DNA of 64,000 bases from Oscillospiraceae bacterium (GCA_009783205.1 WRHO01000002.1:119893-183892); one strand, 5' to 3'. Positions 1 through 8,981 are shown, numbered from the stretch's first letter. Translations and numbers: made by a program. The notes: generated from the letters alone by a model not told the origin.

Positions 1-66
1 GAGATTTCAAAGAGAGACAGAGATATGCTCATCGCGGGCGGACTATTGAATATGTTTAAGAATTGA
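1..66 (+). CDS. C-terminal end of a probable aconitate hydratase (partial)
   Basis: The frame beginning at base 1 is open and ends at TGA 64-66, giving a tail that contains AGGLLNMFK. An Ala-Gly-Gly-Leu-Leu-Asn motif close to the C terminus is typical of aconitase-family proteins. The next gene encodes isocitrate dehydrogenase, the following enzyme of the pathway, which supports the reading. Only 21 codons are visible, so the family call is an inference from the short motif and context. Confidence 0.5.
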   Translation, partial: EISKRDRDMLIAGGLLNMFKN

Positions 67-105
67 CCTATTGTGAGAAGTCGATAAGGAGTAATTGATT
101 AAAGA

Positions 106-1305
106 ATGTCGAAAATCCAAATGAAGACACCGCTCGTCGAGATGGACGGCGACGAAATGACCCGAATCATCTGGCAGTTGATAAAAGACGAATTAATTCA
201 CCCTTTTGTGGATTTAAAAAGCGAGTATTATGATTTAGGACTCGAAAGGCGCGATTCAACCAATGACCAAATCACGGTCGATTCAGCCAACGCAACAAAA
301 AAGTACGGCGTCGCGGTAAAATGCGCCACAATTACGCCTAATGCACAGCGAATGACCGAGTATAAGCTTAAGGAAATGTGGAGGTCGCCGAACGGGACAA
401 TCAGAGCAATTTTAGACGGAACGGTTTTCCGCGCCCCGATAATTGTCAAGGGGGTCGAATCGCTTGTACCCGGGTGGACAAAGCCGCTCACAATTGCGCG
501 TCACGCATACGGCGATATGTACAGGAATGTTGAGGCGGTTGTTCCGACGGGCGCAAAGGCAGAGCTTGTTATTACCGATAAAGACGGGAAGGAAACGCGC
601 CGGCTAATTCACGAATTTTCCGATACCGATGGCGTTATACAAGGGATTCACAATACCGATAAAAGCATAAAAAGCTTTGCGCGTTCTTGTTTCAAATTCG
701 CGCTCGACACTAAACAGGGGTTGACATTTGCGACAAAGGATACCATTTCAAAAACCTATGACCATAGGTTTAAGGATATATTTGAGGACATATATAATAA
801 AGAGTATAGGTCAAAATTTGAGGCGGCGGGGATTGAGTATTTTTATACATTAATTGATGACGCCGCGGCGAGGGTCGTCCGCAACAACGGCGGGTACATT
901 TGGGCGTGTAAGAACTATGACGGCGACGTAATGTCGGATTTGGTGGCGTCGGCGTTCGGAAGTCTCGGAATGATGACGTCGGTGCTTGTGTCACCCGACG
1001 GTGCATATGAGTATGAGGCGGCGCACGGGACGGTCACGCGCCACTATTACAACCACCTCAAGGGACAGGAAACGTCAACAAATTCGGTCGCGACAATTTT
1101 TGCGTGGACGGGGGCGTTGAACAAGCGCGGCGAGCTCGACTCGATTCATGAGCTTTCGGAATTTGCAAAGCGGCTCGAAAAGGCAACAATTTCTACAATC
1201 GAGGACGGGGTCATGACGGGGGATTTGTTCGCGATATCAACGCTCGAAAATAAGCGCAAGGTGAACACACAGGAGTTCATTAAAGAAATTGCTAAACGCT
1301 TGTGA
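106..1305 (+). CDS. icd: NADP-dependent isocitrate dehydrogenase, eukaryote-like type
   Basis: Oxidatively decarboxylates isocitrate to 2-oxoglutarate with NADP in the cytoplasm, feeding glutamate synthesis. The 399-residue protein has the layout of the homodimeric class that includes human IDH1, not the E. coli Icd class: [11 protein letters not shown] near the N terminus, [14 protein letters not shown], the substrate region around RHAYGDMYR, the catalytic block [10 protein letters not shown] and the late motif [11 protein letters not shown]. Length matches that class. It follows the probable aconitase end by 39 bp, so the two may form a short oxidative TCA branch operon. An AAGGAG lies upstream of the ATG with a rather long spacing. 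Gene order with rex downstream hints at redox-linked grouping, but no Rex operator was identified. Confidence 0.95.
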   Translation: MSKIQMKTPLVEMDGDEMTRIIWQLIKDELIHPFVDLKSEYYDLGLERRDSTNDQITVDSANATKKYGVAVKCATITPNAQRMTEYKLKEMWRSPNGTIRAILDGTVFRAPIIVKGVESLVPGWTKPLTIARHAYGDMYRNVEAVVPTGAKAELVITDKDGKETRRLIHEFSDTDGVIQGIHNTDKSIKSFARSCFKFALDTKQGLTFATKDTISKTYDHRFKDIFEDIYNKEYRSKFEAAGIEYFYTLIDDAAARVVRNNGGYIWACKNYDGDVMSDLVASAFGSLGMMTSVLVSPDGAYEYEAAHGTVTRHYYNHLKGQETSTNSVATIFAWTGALNKRGELDSIHELSEFAKRLEKATISTIEDGVMTGDLFAISTLENKRKVNTQEFIKEIAKRL

Positions 1306-1366
1306 GAAGATTTTGAAAAACCCGTGAAAAGCTTTTGAACGGAACAGATTTTCGGAGGTTGCCTAT

Positions 1367-2020
1367 ATGAAACCAACCGATAATATTTCGCCTTATGTAA
1401 TTAAGCGATTACCGCGATATTACCGATATTTGGGGGAGCTTCTCGAAGAGGGAAGGGTCAAGATTTCGTCAAATGAGCTTTCACAGAAAATGCGGATTAC
1501 CGCGAGTCAAATACGACAGGATTTGAACTGTTTCGGGGGGTTCGGGCAACAGGGGTACGGTTATAATGTCGAAATTCTTCGCAAGGAGATTTCAGACATT
1601 ATCGGGATAGAGAAAAACAATAAGGTCATTATTTTGGGCGCGGGAAGCATGGGGCAGGCGATTTGTGACAATATCAGCTTTGAGAAGCGGGGCTGTACCC
1701 TTGCGGGAATATTCGACAAAGACCCGTTATTGCACGGGAAAATCATCGCGGGACATCAGATTATGAGCGACGAGCATTTGCCGCAGTTTTGCAGAGAGGA
1801 ACAGCCGAAGATAGCGGTTTTATGCGTTCCGTTGGAAAGTGCGCGCGGGGTTTGTGATATACTTATTAAGCTCGGGATTAAGAGCTTTTGGAACTTTAGT
1901 CATTTCGACATAAATCATCATTTCGACAACGTGAACGTCGAAAACGTACATTTGGGCGACAGTCTGTTAACGCTGGTATACAAGGTCAATGTACCGCGTG
2001 AAACGGATATAATTATATAA
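1367..2020 (+). CDS. rex: Redox-sensing transcriptional repressor Rex
   Basis: Rex represses fermentation and respiration genes when NADH is low and leaves DNA when NADH binds. The 217-residue protein has an N-terminal winged helix (residues about 1-80) with TASQIRQDLNCFGGFGQQGYGY, the hallmark of the family, and a Rossmann fold with GAGSMGQAI around residue 91. A C-terminal helix (about 190-217) would make the domain-swapped dimer. Length and motifs are typical. The start ATG is preceded by GGAGG eight bases upstream. It lies 61 bp after icd in the same direction and 24 bp before the CotH gene, so some co-transcription is possible. Confidence 0.95.
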   Translation: MKPTDNISPYVIKRLPRYYRYLGELLEEGRVKISSNELSQKMRITASQIRQDLNCFGGFGQQGYGYNVEILRKEISDIIGIEKNNKVIILGAGSMGQAICDNISFEKRGCTLAGIFDKDPLLHGKIIAGHQIMSDEHLPQFCREEQPKIAVLCVPLESARGVCDILIKLGIKSFWNFSHFDINHHFDNVNVENVHLGDSLLTLVYKVNVPRETDIII

Positions 2021-2044
2021 AATATTTTTTTCAGGAGGGAATCT

Positions 2045-5000
2045 ATGAAACGCAAACTTTTAGCAGTGGTAACTCTGCTCGCGATTATGCTGTCGGCATT
2101 TCCGCTCAGTGTATTCGCAGAAGGCTCTGACCCCGACCCAGACCCGGAGGAAGGGCGTCTCGATTTACGGTTAAAGTACAACGGTACCGTAATCGACCAG
2201 ACGTTCAACAGTTTTGTTTCCGGGGGAAGCATCACTATTGAAGCGGGAACGCGAGACAATAACGACGGATTTATTCCGTTGCCCAACCAAAGCGAGGTTG
2301 AAATCTATTGGACGGCGAGCGACAGCGGTTCGGGCTTTACGCTTACCGATAAGGATTACACGGCCGCGACCCCTTACACCGACGGCTCATGGGGCGGCGG
2401 CGGCGCGGGCTTTAAAGGCGTCCCGATAGGTACGAACGACTTCATCACGAATTTAGTGTTTAAGCGTCACTGGGGCGGGGGAAGCCCGATGAGACTGTCT
2501 CCCGGTACGGCGGCGGCACCCGCAGTTAAGTACAGCTCGGGAATTACGATTCCGACGTTTGTCGAGGGCGACAGAGAAGCTTTCACGGTAAGCTTTGTCG
2601 GTTATTCGAACGGCCCGACGGCAAAAGCGGGCGACGTCGCGAGAATTACGAGGACGTTCCTTTTAATGCCCGCGACCGGTAACCCGACCGGCGGTAACAT
2701 ACTCAGCACCGATTTGATTAACCGCCGCACAGACTGGTTAGGGCGAAACGGTGAGCATGAGGACTGGATGATACTCACCTGTTACACATCTTCGCACGAT
2801 TTGTACGACCATAACGACGGTATATTCATTCCCGGTAAGGACAGAGAGGAATGGATTGAACAGTATCAGAAATTGAACGCGGGAAAACCCCTGCTCGGAA
2901 GACGTATGTATGACGACGGGCCGAGAACACGTCCCGACTTTATAGATACCGGTATTATGGACCCATACGGCCCGACCTTAGCGGCTAACTTTAACCGTCG
3001 AGGAAGAGGTATAGATAAGGGCGAAGCCAACGGCGTAAGAGAAGGCGCGGCGGGCGGCGCGGAAATAGCTACCTTCGTAGAAATTTTCGACGCCAACGGT
3101 TTCAGACAGGTTGCTCAAGGCGCGGGCGCGAGGGTAAAGGGCGGCTGGTCACGCGGTACCAACCTTTACGAGCAAAAGACTTTTGAATTTTACGCGAGAA
3201 ACGGTTATAACGACTATTTCGGCGGCGGAAGATTAAACAGCTTTTATTTCCCGTTATTCGGACAGGATAATGTTTACGACTCAAGAGACAGCAATTTCGG
3301 TAACATGATTCACCGTTATCGTCGTTTCCGCGCAAGAAACGCAGGTAACGACAGAGACAGAGCATATATGCACGACGAGGTAGGGCAGAGATTAGGCGAG
3401 TTAGCGGGTATGCCCGGCGGCGTTCAAAAGGATAAACCCTGTGTTATGTATGTGAACGGCGCGTATTACGGAATGACCTTCCTCAAAAGCCCGAGAACAC
3501 AAAATCATTACGACAGAATGTACGGCGGCAGAGAGAGCGCGTTCCATACGCACGGCGTATCGGAATTAGGACGCGATTCTTGTTTAAGCGGCACAAAAGG
3601 CTGCGGACGTATTATCCCCGAAGGACATGACGGAGCGCAGACCAACGCTAATCCGTTAGAAAGATATCAATTTACGGTAAACGTAGAAAACTTCTGGTGG
3701 CCGGAGGGGGCTACCGCGCCGCAAAGACAAAACACAGATAAGATGTTATTTGAATTATCGGATATAAATTTAGGTTCGAGAAATACGCCCGCGGGCGGTT
3801 TCACAAACACAACCGCGAGAGATACCTATGTCGGATGGCAGCCGAGGTTCTGTGACGGCGTAAACCGCAAATGTACCGGCGACAGGGTTGATAAATGTAT
3901 GGAATACTGGGGCACGGGTGAGGACATCTGTGAAGCCGCCGGCTCTTGTCGCGCAAGAGACGATTGGGACATAATTAAGGATATCGTTTGGGACGTACAG
4001 GTACCCGCGAATCAGACGGTACTCGGTAAAGCACTCGGCACACGCCCCGCAACCTCTGCGGGAAGAGACGCGGGTTTACTCCACCCCAACGGTTTGACTA
4101 AACAGGATAACTGGGACGAGTTTTGTGCGCGGGTTGACGTAGACGCGTTCTTCCACTATTATGCTATACAGATATACTGGGGCAACTGTGACTGGCCCGG
4201 TAACAACATGGAAATGTGGCGTTATTTCCCTAATGAAAAAGAGATAGAACAGGTTAAGAACGGCGAGATTCACCCGTATTTGGACGGAAGATGGCGTCCG
4301 ATTATATTCGACATGGACTGGGGTGCGGCTGAGCTTAACGACAGCATGAATACCGTATTCTTCGGTTCATCGGCGGGATATAACACAATTAAAGCACTTA
4401 TCGACAGAAACGAGCCGTTCGGCGGACACTTCGGCGCGGCTCTTACCACAACCTTCTTAATGCGCGCATTAATGGGCGGCGACCCAGTTGGAAGCGGCGA
4501 AAAAGCACAGGCGGCGATTCCGACCTCGGGTATTCAAGCGGATAACAGAGCAAAAATGGCTAACGCGCTTTCCGACTTGTATCAAGGTGCGTTTAAGCCG
4601 GCTATTGCTCAAAGCGCTTGGGATACGATTGAATGGACGTTACACAACGAGCATCAAGTTATGCTCGCCGGTAACTTCATAGCTGACCCGGAATATGCCG
4701 TAATAGGCGGTAAAACGAGAAGAATTAATGAGGTTCCCCGTCCGTCGATGCAGTTCGGCGGAACGGTAACGGCAGACGCGACGGCTGTTCCGGGGAACGT
4801 CGGAAGACGTTGGGGTACGTGGCCGGTATGGAATTACGGGCCCAGCCAAAACGCGGACAATGACGACTCGGTATACGGAATGGGGCCGGAAGAAAATCCC
4901 CCGAAGAGTTCAAAGGGCGTTATGAGAGAATTCCTCGGCGATAGAGCAATGTATACCGTAACTACCAATGACGGAGCGGTGCAGAGAAGAGGCGGACGTT

Positions 5001-6694
5001 CTAATGTTCAAGGCGGTATACCTTCATTTGTAAATGCGTCGCTCGGTAAAACCTGGACAAACGGGACTTCCTACGGCGACTATGAGGTTAAGGTGACGGT
5101 CGCTAAGAACGGTATCAACCACGGTAAAGGTACGGCGAAGATGAACACACGTTTAGTCGCCGTCGAAGACCTCCCCACCATTTGGAACAACACTACGTCA
5201 GCGAATATGCTTGACCCTCGTTCTGAGGGTGACGGAACGGCGGTTACCGGCAGATACTGGAACGGAACACGGGTTCCTATAACCGCATATCCGTACAGAG
5301 GCTATAAGGCGGTTTGGTCGGGAACGGGCGTTACACAGCCTACGACAACACCTTGTTGCAAAAACACACCGGAGCAAAACACAATCTATGTAACCGGTGC
5401 GGCAGATGTTACGCTTAATTTTGTAAAATGTGACCACTTTAACAAGACGGGTATGCCGATAATCACCGGCGTAAGAGCGGTCGCGTTCAACTCGTTGAAC
5501 AAAGACAGAGACGACTGGGTTGAGGTTTCGAACGAGACCGAATGGAACAACGGCAGAGCGGTTTCATTGAGGGGTTATTACCTCACAGACAGCGGTAAGG
5601 ATTTCAAGCAACAGTTACCTTCGATTATCGTAAGAGCGGGACAAAGAATATATCTCCCCGGCTCGCATAACAGCAAAGACGAGATAGCGAGAAACGACGT
5701 CTTTAAAGAAGGTATAGGCACCGCGGATAACCCGATACTCCCGTTCTTTAAGAGAACAAAGGAGAACGGCTTCGGCATAAGCGCGACCGAGAGGGTTCGT
5801 TTAGTCGGCGCGAACAACGGATATAAAGAAACCCCGACATCATTTGCCGAAGACAACGAATTGTCTCGCGTTGAGGTTCCGTATATGAATAAAACGCAGT
5901 CATTATTGCGTAATAATAACGGAAACTTCTGGGTATTCAATTCGGCGGCGGGCGGCGTAGACTGGTACCCCGTACAAAAGCCGTCATTAAACATGGGCTT
6001 CGGCGCGGCAGAGGCGAGAGCGAGAAGAATCGAACCGCCTACGGTAAAATGTCAGATTTGCGGTAAGGGAATCGACCCGGATACCAACCAATGCGGTTGT
6101 ACACCGGTACCTTGTACAAACGTACCTCCTTGCGGCGGTATAGCGGCACCACCTCACCTCAAGACCTGTACCTGCGGCCCGACAACCTCCTGGACGGTCG
6201 GCGCAGACCCGTTCGGTGCGAATGTGCAACGATTGGATACGGCGAATGGCGGAAATGTGCTTGCGTTAAGCAACTTTGATACTTCAAAATCAACTATTAC
6301 CATTAACTTTAGCTCGTCTGCTTCAACCTCATCAAGACGTATTTGCTTATGGACAAACAGCTCTGCGGGAGCGACAGCAAGTATTTCTTATCTTACCGGC
6401 GGACGTAAGACCGAAAGCAACAGCTCAAGTATTGGTACCGCGAATGGTTGGATACGCTTGAATCCCGTTGCGGCAAGCGGCGACGGCGGTATCGCGGGTA
6501 AATCAATCACCCTTCCTATTCCGCAGGCATTGAGAAATAACGCATCTATTATTTATATTGCGATTACGACCGATACCGGTGGTTCATCAACTCCCGACGG
6601 TTGTGCAGATGAGAGAAACCACAGAGGCGGTATTACTACCGGTAGCTCCGGCGGTAATGAGTTTAACACCATCACATCTATCACAGTGTCATAG
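2045..6694 (+). CDS. Very large secreted CotH-kinase protein with lamin-tail domain
   Basis: A 1549-residue exported protein. It starts with a clear signal peptide (residues about 1-26, ending SVFA), followed by an acidic D-P repeat. The CotH protein-kinase-like domain spans roughly residues 230-830: YVNGAYYGMTF near 468 is the P-loop-like strand pair, and IFDMDWGAAEL near 755 resembles the metal-binding aspartate motif. CotH proteins are atypical kinases known from spore coats and as cellulosome-associated surface proteins. Residues about 1137-1275 resemble a lamin-tail (LTD) domain, with a WVEVSN strand. Residues about 1335-1385 are Cys-rich with CQICGKG-type knuckles, and the rest looks like a beta-rich carbohydrate-binding-like module. 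RBS AGGAGGG precedes the ATG. The substrate is unknown. The domain calls rest on motif recognition. Confidence 0.8.
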   Translation: MKRKLLAVVTLLAIMLSAFPLSVFAEGSDPDPDPEEGRLDLRLKYNGTVIDQTFNSFVSGGSITIEAGTRDNNDGFIPLPNQSEVEIYWTASDSGSGFTLTDKDYTAATPYTDGSWGGGGAGFKGVPIGTNDFITNLVFKRHWGGGSPMRLSPGTAAAPAVKYSSGITIPTFVEGDREAFTVSFVGYSNGPTAKAGDVARITRTFLLMPATGNPTGGNILSTDLINRRTDWLGRNGEHEDWMILTCYTSSHDLYDHNDGIFIPGKDREEWIEQYQKLNAGKPLLGRRMYDDGPRTRPDFIDTGIMDPYGPTLAANFNRRGRGIDKGEANGVREGAAGGAEIATFVEIFDANGFRQVAQGAGARVKGGWSRGTNLYEQKTFEFYARNGYNDYFGGGRLNSFYFPLFGQDNVYDSRDSNFGNMIHRYRRFRARNAGNDRDRAYMHDEVGQRLGELAGMPGGVQKDKPCVMYVNGAYYGMTFLKSPRTQNHYDRMYGGRESAFHTHGVSELGRDSCLSGTKGCGRIIPEGHDGAQTNANPLERYQFTVNVENFWWPEGATAPQRQNTDKMLFELSDINLGSRNTPAGGFTNTTARDTYVGWQPRFCDGVNRKCTGDRVDKCMEYWGTGEDICEAAGSCRARDDWDIIKDIVWDVQVPANQTVLGKALGTRPATSAGRDAGLLHPNGLTKQDNWDEFCARVDVDAFFHYYAIQIYWGNCDWPGNNMEMWRYFPNEKEIEQVKNGEIHPYLDGRWRPIIFDMDWGAAELNDSMNTVFFGSSAGYNTIKALIDRNEPFGGHFGAALTTTFLMRALMGGDPVGSGEKAQAAIPTSGIQADNRAKMANALSDLYQGAFKPAIAQSAWDTIEWTLHNEHQVMLAGNFIADPEYAVIGGKTRRINEVPRPSMQFGGTVTADATAVPGNVGRRWGTWPVWNYGPSQNADNDDSVYGMGPEENPPKSSKGVMREFLGDRAMYTVTTNDGAVQRRGGRSNVQGGIPSFVNASLGKTWTNGTSYGDYEVKVTVAKNGINHGKGTAKMNTRLVAVEDLPTIWNNTTSANMLDPRSEGDGTAVTGRYWNGTRVPITAYPYRGYKAVWSGTGVTQPTTTPCCKNTPEQNTIYVTGAADVTLNFVKCDHFNKTGMPIITGVRAVAFNSLNKDRDDWVEVSNETEWNNGRAVSLRGYYLTDSGKDFKQQLPSIIVRAGQRIYLPGSHNSKDEIARNDVFKEGIGTADNPILPFFKRTKENGFGISATERVRLVGANNGYKETPTSFAEDNELSRVEVPYMNKTQSLLRNNNGNFWVFNSAAGGVDWYPVQKPSLNMGFGAAEARARRIEPPTVKCQICGKGIDPDTNQCGCTPVPCTNVPPCGGIAAPPHLKTCTCGPTTSWTVGADPFGANVQRLDTANGGNVLALSNFDTSKSTITINFSSSASTSSRRICLWTNSSAGATASISYLTGGRKTESNSSSIGTANGWIRLNPVAASGDGGIAGKSITLPIPQALRNNASIIYIAITTDTGGSSTPDGCADERNHRGGITTGSSGGNEFNTITSITVS

Positions 6695-6771
6695 TTGTTG
6701 AAAGGCGCGGACGAGTGCGGACGGCTTTGCCGTTAAGCAACTCCGCTTTACGCAGAAAAAGTCATGAATAT

Positions 6772-6805
6772 TTCAACCCCCTTGCCGATTGGCGAGGGGG
6801 TTGAA
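6772..6805 (+). terminator. Rho-independent terminator after the CotH gene
   Basis: An inverted repeat TTCAACCCCCTTGCC / GGCGAGGGGGTTGAA with a 4-base loop lies 78 bp downstream of the CotH stop and is followed by AAAATT. It is symmetrical enough to work on either strand, so it could also end transcripts of the minus-strand toxin gene. The antitoxin promoter starts only 11 bp after it. Confidence 0.7.
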
Positions 6806-6815
6806 AAATTGGGGG

Positions 6816-6844
6816 TTGACATAGTAGAAAATGTATGATATAAT
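6816..6844 (+). promoter_or_regulatory. Consensus sigma-A promoter of the antisense RNA (module 1)
   Basis: TTGACA (6816-6821), a 17 bp spacer and TATAAT (6839-6844) form a perfect housekeeping promoter. No protein gene follows in this direction until 7230. The transcript would instead run antisense to the 3' end of the minus-strand peptide gene at 6919-7002, as expected for the antitoxin RNA of a type I toxin-antitoxin pair. Confidence 0.75.
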
Positions 6845-6850
6845 GTAGAC

Positions 6851-6933
6851 AGAAAAAGCAGACCAAGTGACGGTTAGCTTAGAGAGTACAAAAAGTAACT
6901 CACCTTTGCCGGGCGGGGTTACTTTTTGCTTTT
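6851..6933 (+). ncRNA. Putative antisense antitoxin RNA, type I module 1
   Basis: A short RNA is predicted from the perfect promoter just upstream to a hairpin with arms AAAAAGTAAC / GTTACTTTTT (6892-6929) followed by GCTTTT. The 3' arm covers the stop codon and last codons of the peptide gene on the other strand, so the RNA would pair with the toxin mRNA 3' end. The size (about 80 nt), convergent overlap and strong promoter match type I antitoxins of the RatA or SR4 kind. RNA ends are inferred, not measured. Confidence 0.6.
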
Positions 6934-7002
6934 ATCGCGGAGTAATTTATATGTGCAATATGCCGTTACAACCAATGATACCGTTGATACAAGTTCCAGC
7001 AT
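6919..7002 (-). CDS. Small hydrophobic holin-like peptide, putative type I toxin (module 1)
   Basis: A 27-residue ORF begins MLELVSTVSLVVTAYC, giving one hydrophobic helix, and ends in the basic tail RDKSKK. This is the design of Firmicutes type I toxins and the putative holin-like toxin family: one membrane span and a lysine-rich C terminus. The segment around its stop codon, AAAGTAACCCCGCC, is nearly identical to that of the second module at 21850-21865, which strongly suggests one family. A long leader with a GGACAT / ATGTCT hairpin (7106-7124) precedes it. GGAG lies 14 nt from the ATG, which is weak and could reflect translational control. Too short for automatic gene calling. Confidence 0.6.
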   Translation of the reverse strand: MLELVSTVSLVVTAYCTYKLLRDKSKK

Positions 7003-7229
7003 GAAATTAAAAATCGCTCCAAAGCATTATAGTATCCATTCGCATTCCCCCTTTCTTTTAATTTGCCAAAGGGTTCACGCTAACCGCCACCGTATTAGTC
7101 TGCTTAAGACATATCCATGTCCTAAAAACTATTTTTTCATATAAATTATAAATTGTCAAATAAAATGGCGAACGAGTTGACTTCTTTTGTAAATGTGGTA
7201 TAATAAGGGATATGAGGAGGTGAGAATAT

Positions 7230-7409
7230 ATGGCGCAGGTTGATACTCGTCATGGCGAGAAGGAGAAATTAATAGCTTTATTAATGGCGCAATTGAACCC
7301 CGAAACGCTCGATATGCAGATTATTCAAACAAGAGCGAAAATGGAGCAAAGTGATATTGATGAAGTAATGAAAGAGTTTGAAGAATATAAGAAATTGCTG
7401 AATAAATAA
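7230..7409 (+). CDS. Small conserved-looking protein of unknown function, 59 aa
   Basis: A 59-residue ORF with an excellent ribosome binding site (GAGGAGGTGAG) and a likely promoter upstream: TTGACT near 7177, 16 bp spacer, TATAAT near 7199. The product is soluble, charged and helical, with MEQSDIDEVMKEFEEYKKLL near the C terminus suggesting a short coiled coil or helical hairpin. No family was recognised. It is located between the toxin module and spoVAC and is probably its own transcription unit, ended by the hairpin at 7457-7501. It was missed by length-filtered ORF calling. Confidence 0.7.
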   Translation: MAQVDTRHGEKEKLIALLMAQLNPETLDMQIIQTRAKMEQSDIDEVMKEFEEYKKLLNK

Positions 7410-7456
7410 AAAAAATGCCAACTCCAAATTTTTCTAACAACAAAAAAGAATAAAAG

Positions 7457-7501
7457 TCAACCCCTTTTGTTAAAATAAGAGCAAAAGGGGTTGAGTTTTT
7501 T
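7457..7501 (+). terminator. Terminator-like hairpin that also contains the spoVAC Shine-Dalgarno
   Basis: Perfect 13 bp arms TCAACCCCTTTTG (7457-7469) and CAAAAGGGGTTGA (7482-7494), a 12-base loop, then a run of T that ends exactly at the spoVAC ATG (7502). The 3' arm holds AAGGGG, the only plausible ribosome binding site of spoVAC, at 11 nt spacing. The element would both stop transcription from the 59-aa gene and hide the spoVAC RBS in any read-through message. Confidence 0.65.
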
Positions 7502-7939
7502 ATGAACATTACAAATAAAGAATACGGCGAAATAACAAAGAGGCGTTCACCTAATACAAAAGCGGGGTTGAGCTTTACAAAGGCGTTTCTTTTCGGCGGG
7601 GCAATTTGCGTCGTGGGAGAGGCATTTTTGAATCTATATACACATCTCGGCTTTACGCGGATTGACTCCGGGACGCTTACCTCAATGACGCTGATATTTA
7701 TTGCGGCGATTCTCACGGGGTTAAAGCTGTACGATAAAATGTCGAAGCACGGCGGCGCGGGTACGCTTGTTCCTATTACCGGCTTTGCCAACGCCGTAGT
7801 CGCGCCCGCGCTCGAGTACAAGACCGAGGGGTATATTCTCGGCGTCGGCGCGAAGATGTTCACGATTGCCGGCCCGGTTATTGTATACGGAATAGCCGCG
7901 TCCGCATTGTACGGGATATTGTATTATATAATGAGGTAG
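7502..7939 (+). CDS. spoVAC: Stage V sporulation protein AC (SpoVAC)
   Basis: Membrane subunit of the SpoVA channel that moves Ca-dipicolinate into the forespore and out during germination. In B. subtilis, SpoVAC is a mechanosensitive channel. The 145-residue protein has about four hydrophobic segments and the family motif GGAGTLVPITGFANAVVAPALE (positions about 84-105). It heads a tight operon with spoVAD (7 bp gap) and spoVAE. Its ribosome binding site lies inside a hairpin (see 7457-7501). In spore formers this operon is under sigma-G control; no clear sigma-G promoter could be assigned by eye. Confidence 0.95.
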   Translation: MNITNKEYGEITKRRSPNTKAGLSFTKAFLFGGAICVVGEAFLNLYTHLGFTRIDSGTLTSMTLIFIAAILTGLKLYDKMSKHGGAGTLVPITGFANAVVAPALEYKTEGYILGVGAKMFTIAGPVIVYGIAASALYGILYYIMR

Positions 7940-7946
7940 GTTAAAC

Positions 7947-8981
7947 ATGGGAAGATTTATAAAGGGCGGTACGGTCGAGATGTACAATTCGCCGTCAGTA
8001 AAAGCTTTTGCCGCCGCCGTCGGTAAAAAAGAGGGCGACGGCCCACTTGCCAAGCATTTTGATTACATCGGAGAGGATATAACCTTTGGGGCGGGGTCGC
8101 ACGGAAAGGACAGTTGGGAAAAAGCCGAGAGCGTCTTACAGCAAAAAGCGTTGTCGCTTGCGTTGCGGAAGGGCGACCTCGGCGAAAACGATATTGACAT
8201 TATTTTTGCGGGCGATTTATTGAATCAATGTGTGGCGTCGGGGTATGCGGCGCGCGATTATGAGATACCGTTTATCGGCTTATACGGCGCCTGCTCCACA
8301 ATGGCGGAGTCGTTAGCGTTGGCGGCGGTTTTCATTGAAAACGGTTTGGGCGGTAACGCCGCCGCAATGACCTCCTCACACTACTGTACCGCCGAGCGAC
8401 AGTTTCGATTTCCCGTAAACTACGGTTCACACCGCACCCCAACGTCACAATGGACGGCGACCGCCGCGGGTTGCGCGATAGTTACGCCGCGTATGCCGGA
8501 GTCGCCGCCGCCTTATATCTACTCTGTCACGTTTGGGCGGGTAAAGGATTACGGGATTAAGGACGCTAACAATATGGGGGCGGCTATGGCGGGGGCGGCA
8601 TATGCTACGATTTCTACCCACCTTACTAATACCGGTAAAACAATTGATGATTTCGACTATATAGTAACCGGCGATTTGGGATTAGTGGGAAGCGAGGTTA
8701 TGTACGATTTATTTGATAAGGACAGGATTAACATTAAGAAAAAACACAAGGATTGCGGGTTGATGCTATATGACCTCGAGACGCAGGACGTTCACGCCGG
8801 CGGCTCGGGTTGCGGTTGTGGCGCGGGGGTATTGTGCGGGTATTTCATGAGAGAGATTTCCGCGGGTAAGCTAAAGAATATCCTTTTTACGGCAACCGGC
8901 GCGCTTATGTCCCCTACGATTCTTCAACAGGGGGAAAGCATCCCCGGAATTGCACACGCCATACACATAGGCAACGGGTAA
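7947..8981 (+). CDS. spoVAD: Stage V sporulation protein AD (SpoVAD)
   Basis: Soluble thiolase-fold subunit that binds dipicolinic acid and works with SpoVAC. 344 residues, the usual length. Family features include GAGSHGKDSWEKAE near residue 50, YGACSTMAESLAL where a thiolase would have its active cysteine, and the C-terminal GGSGCGCGAGVLCGYF. Start ATG at 7947 follows spoVAC by 7 bp with a weak AGG-type RBS, suggesting coupling. The conserved spoVAC-AD-AE order without spoVAA/AB is normal for many Clostridia. Confidence 0.96.
   Translation: MGRFIKGGTVEMYNSPSVKAFAAAVGKKEGDGPLAKHFDYIGEDITFGAGSHGKDSWEKAESVLQQKALSLALRKGDLGENDIDIIFAGDLLNQCVASGYAARDYEIPFIGLYGACSTMAESLALAAVFIENGLGGNAAAMTSSHYCTAERQFRFPVNYGSHRTPTSQWTATAAGCAIVTPRMPESPPPYIYSVTFGRVKDYGIKDANNMGAAMAGAAYATISTHLTNTGKTIDDFDYIVTGDLGLVGSEVMYDLFDKDRINIKKKHKDCGLMLYDLETQDVHAGGSGCGCGAGVLCGYFMREISAGKLKNILFTATGALMSPTILQQGESIPGIAHAIHIGNG

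Noticed and set aside
6926..7144. A 72-residue plus-strand frame after the antitoxin hairpin
   Set aside because: It has no RBS, lies antisense to the toxin gene and leader, and its protein shows no compact pattern.
7321..7863. A 180-residue minus-strand frame over the spoVAC start
   Set aside because: It runs antisense to spoVAC and the 59-aa gene, both better supported, and has no RBS or known motif.
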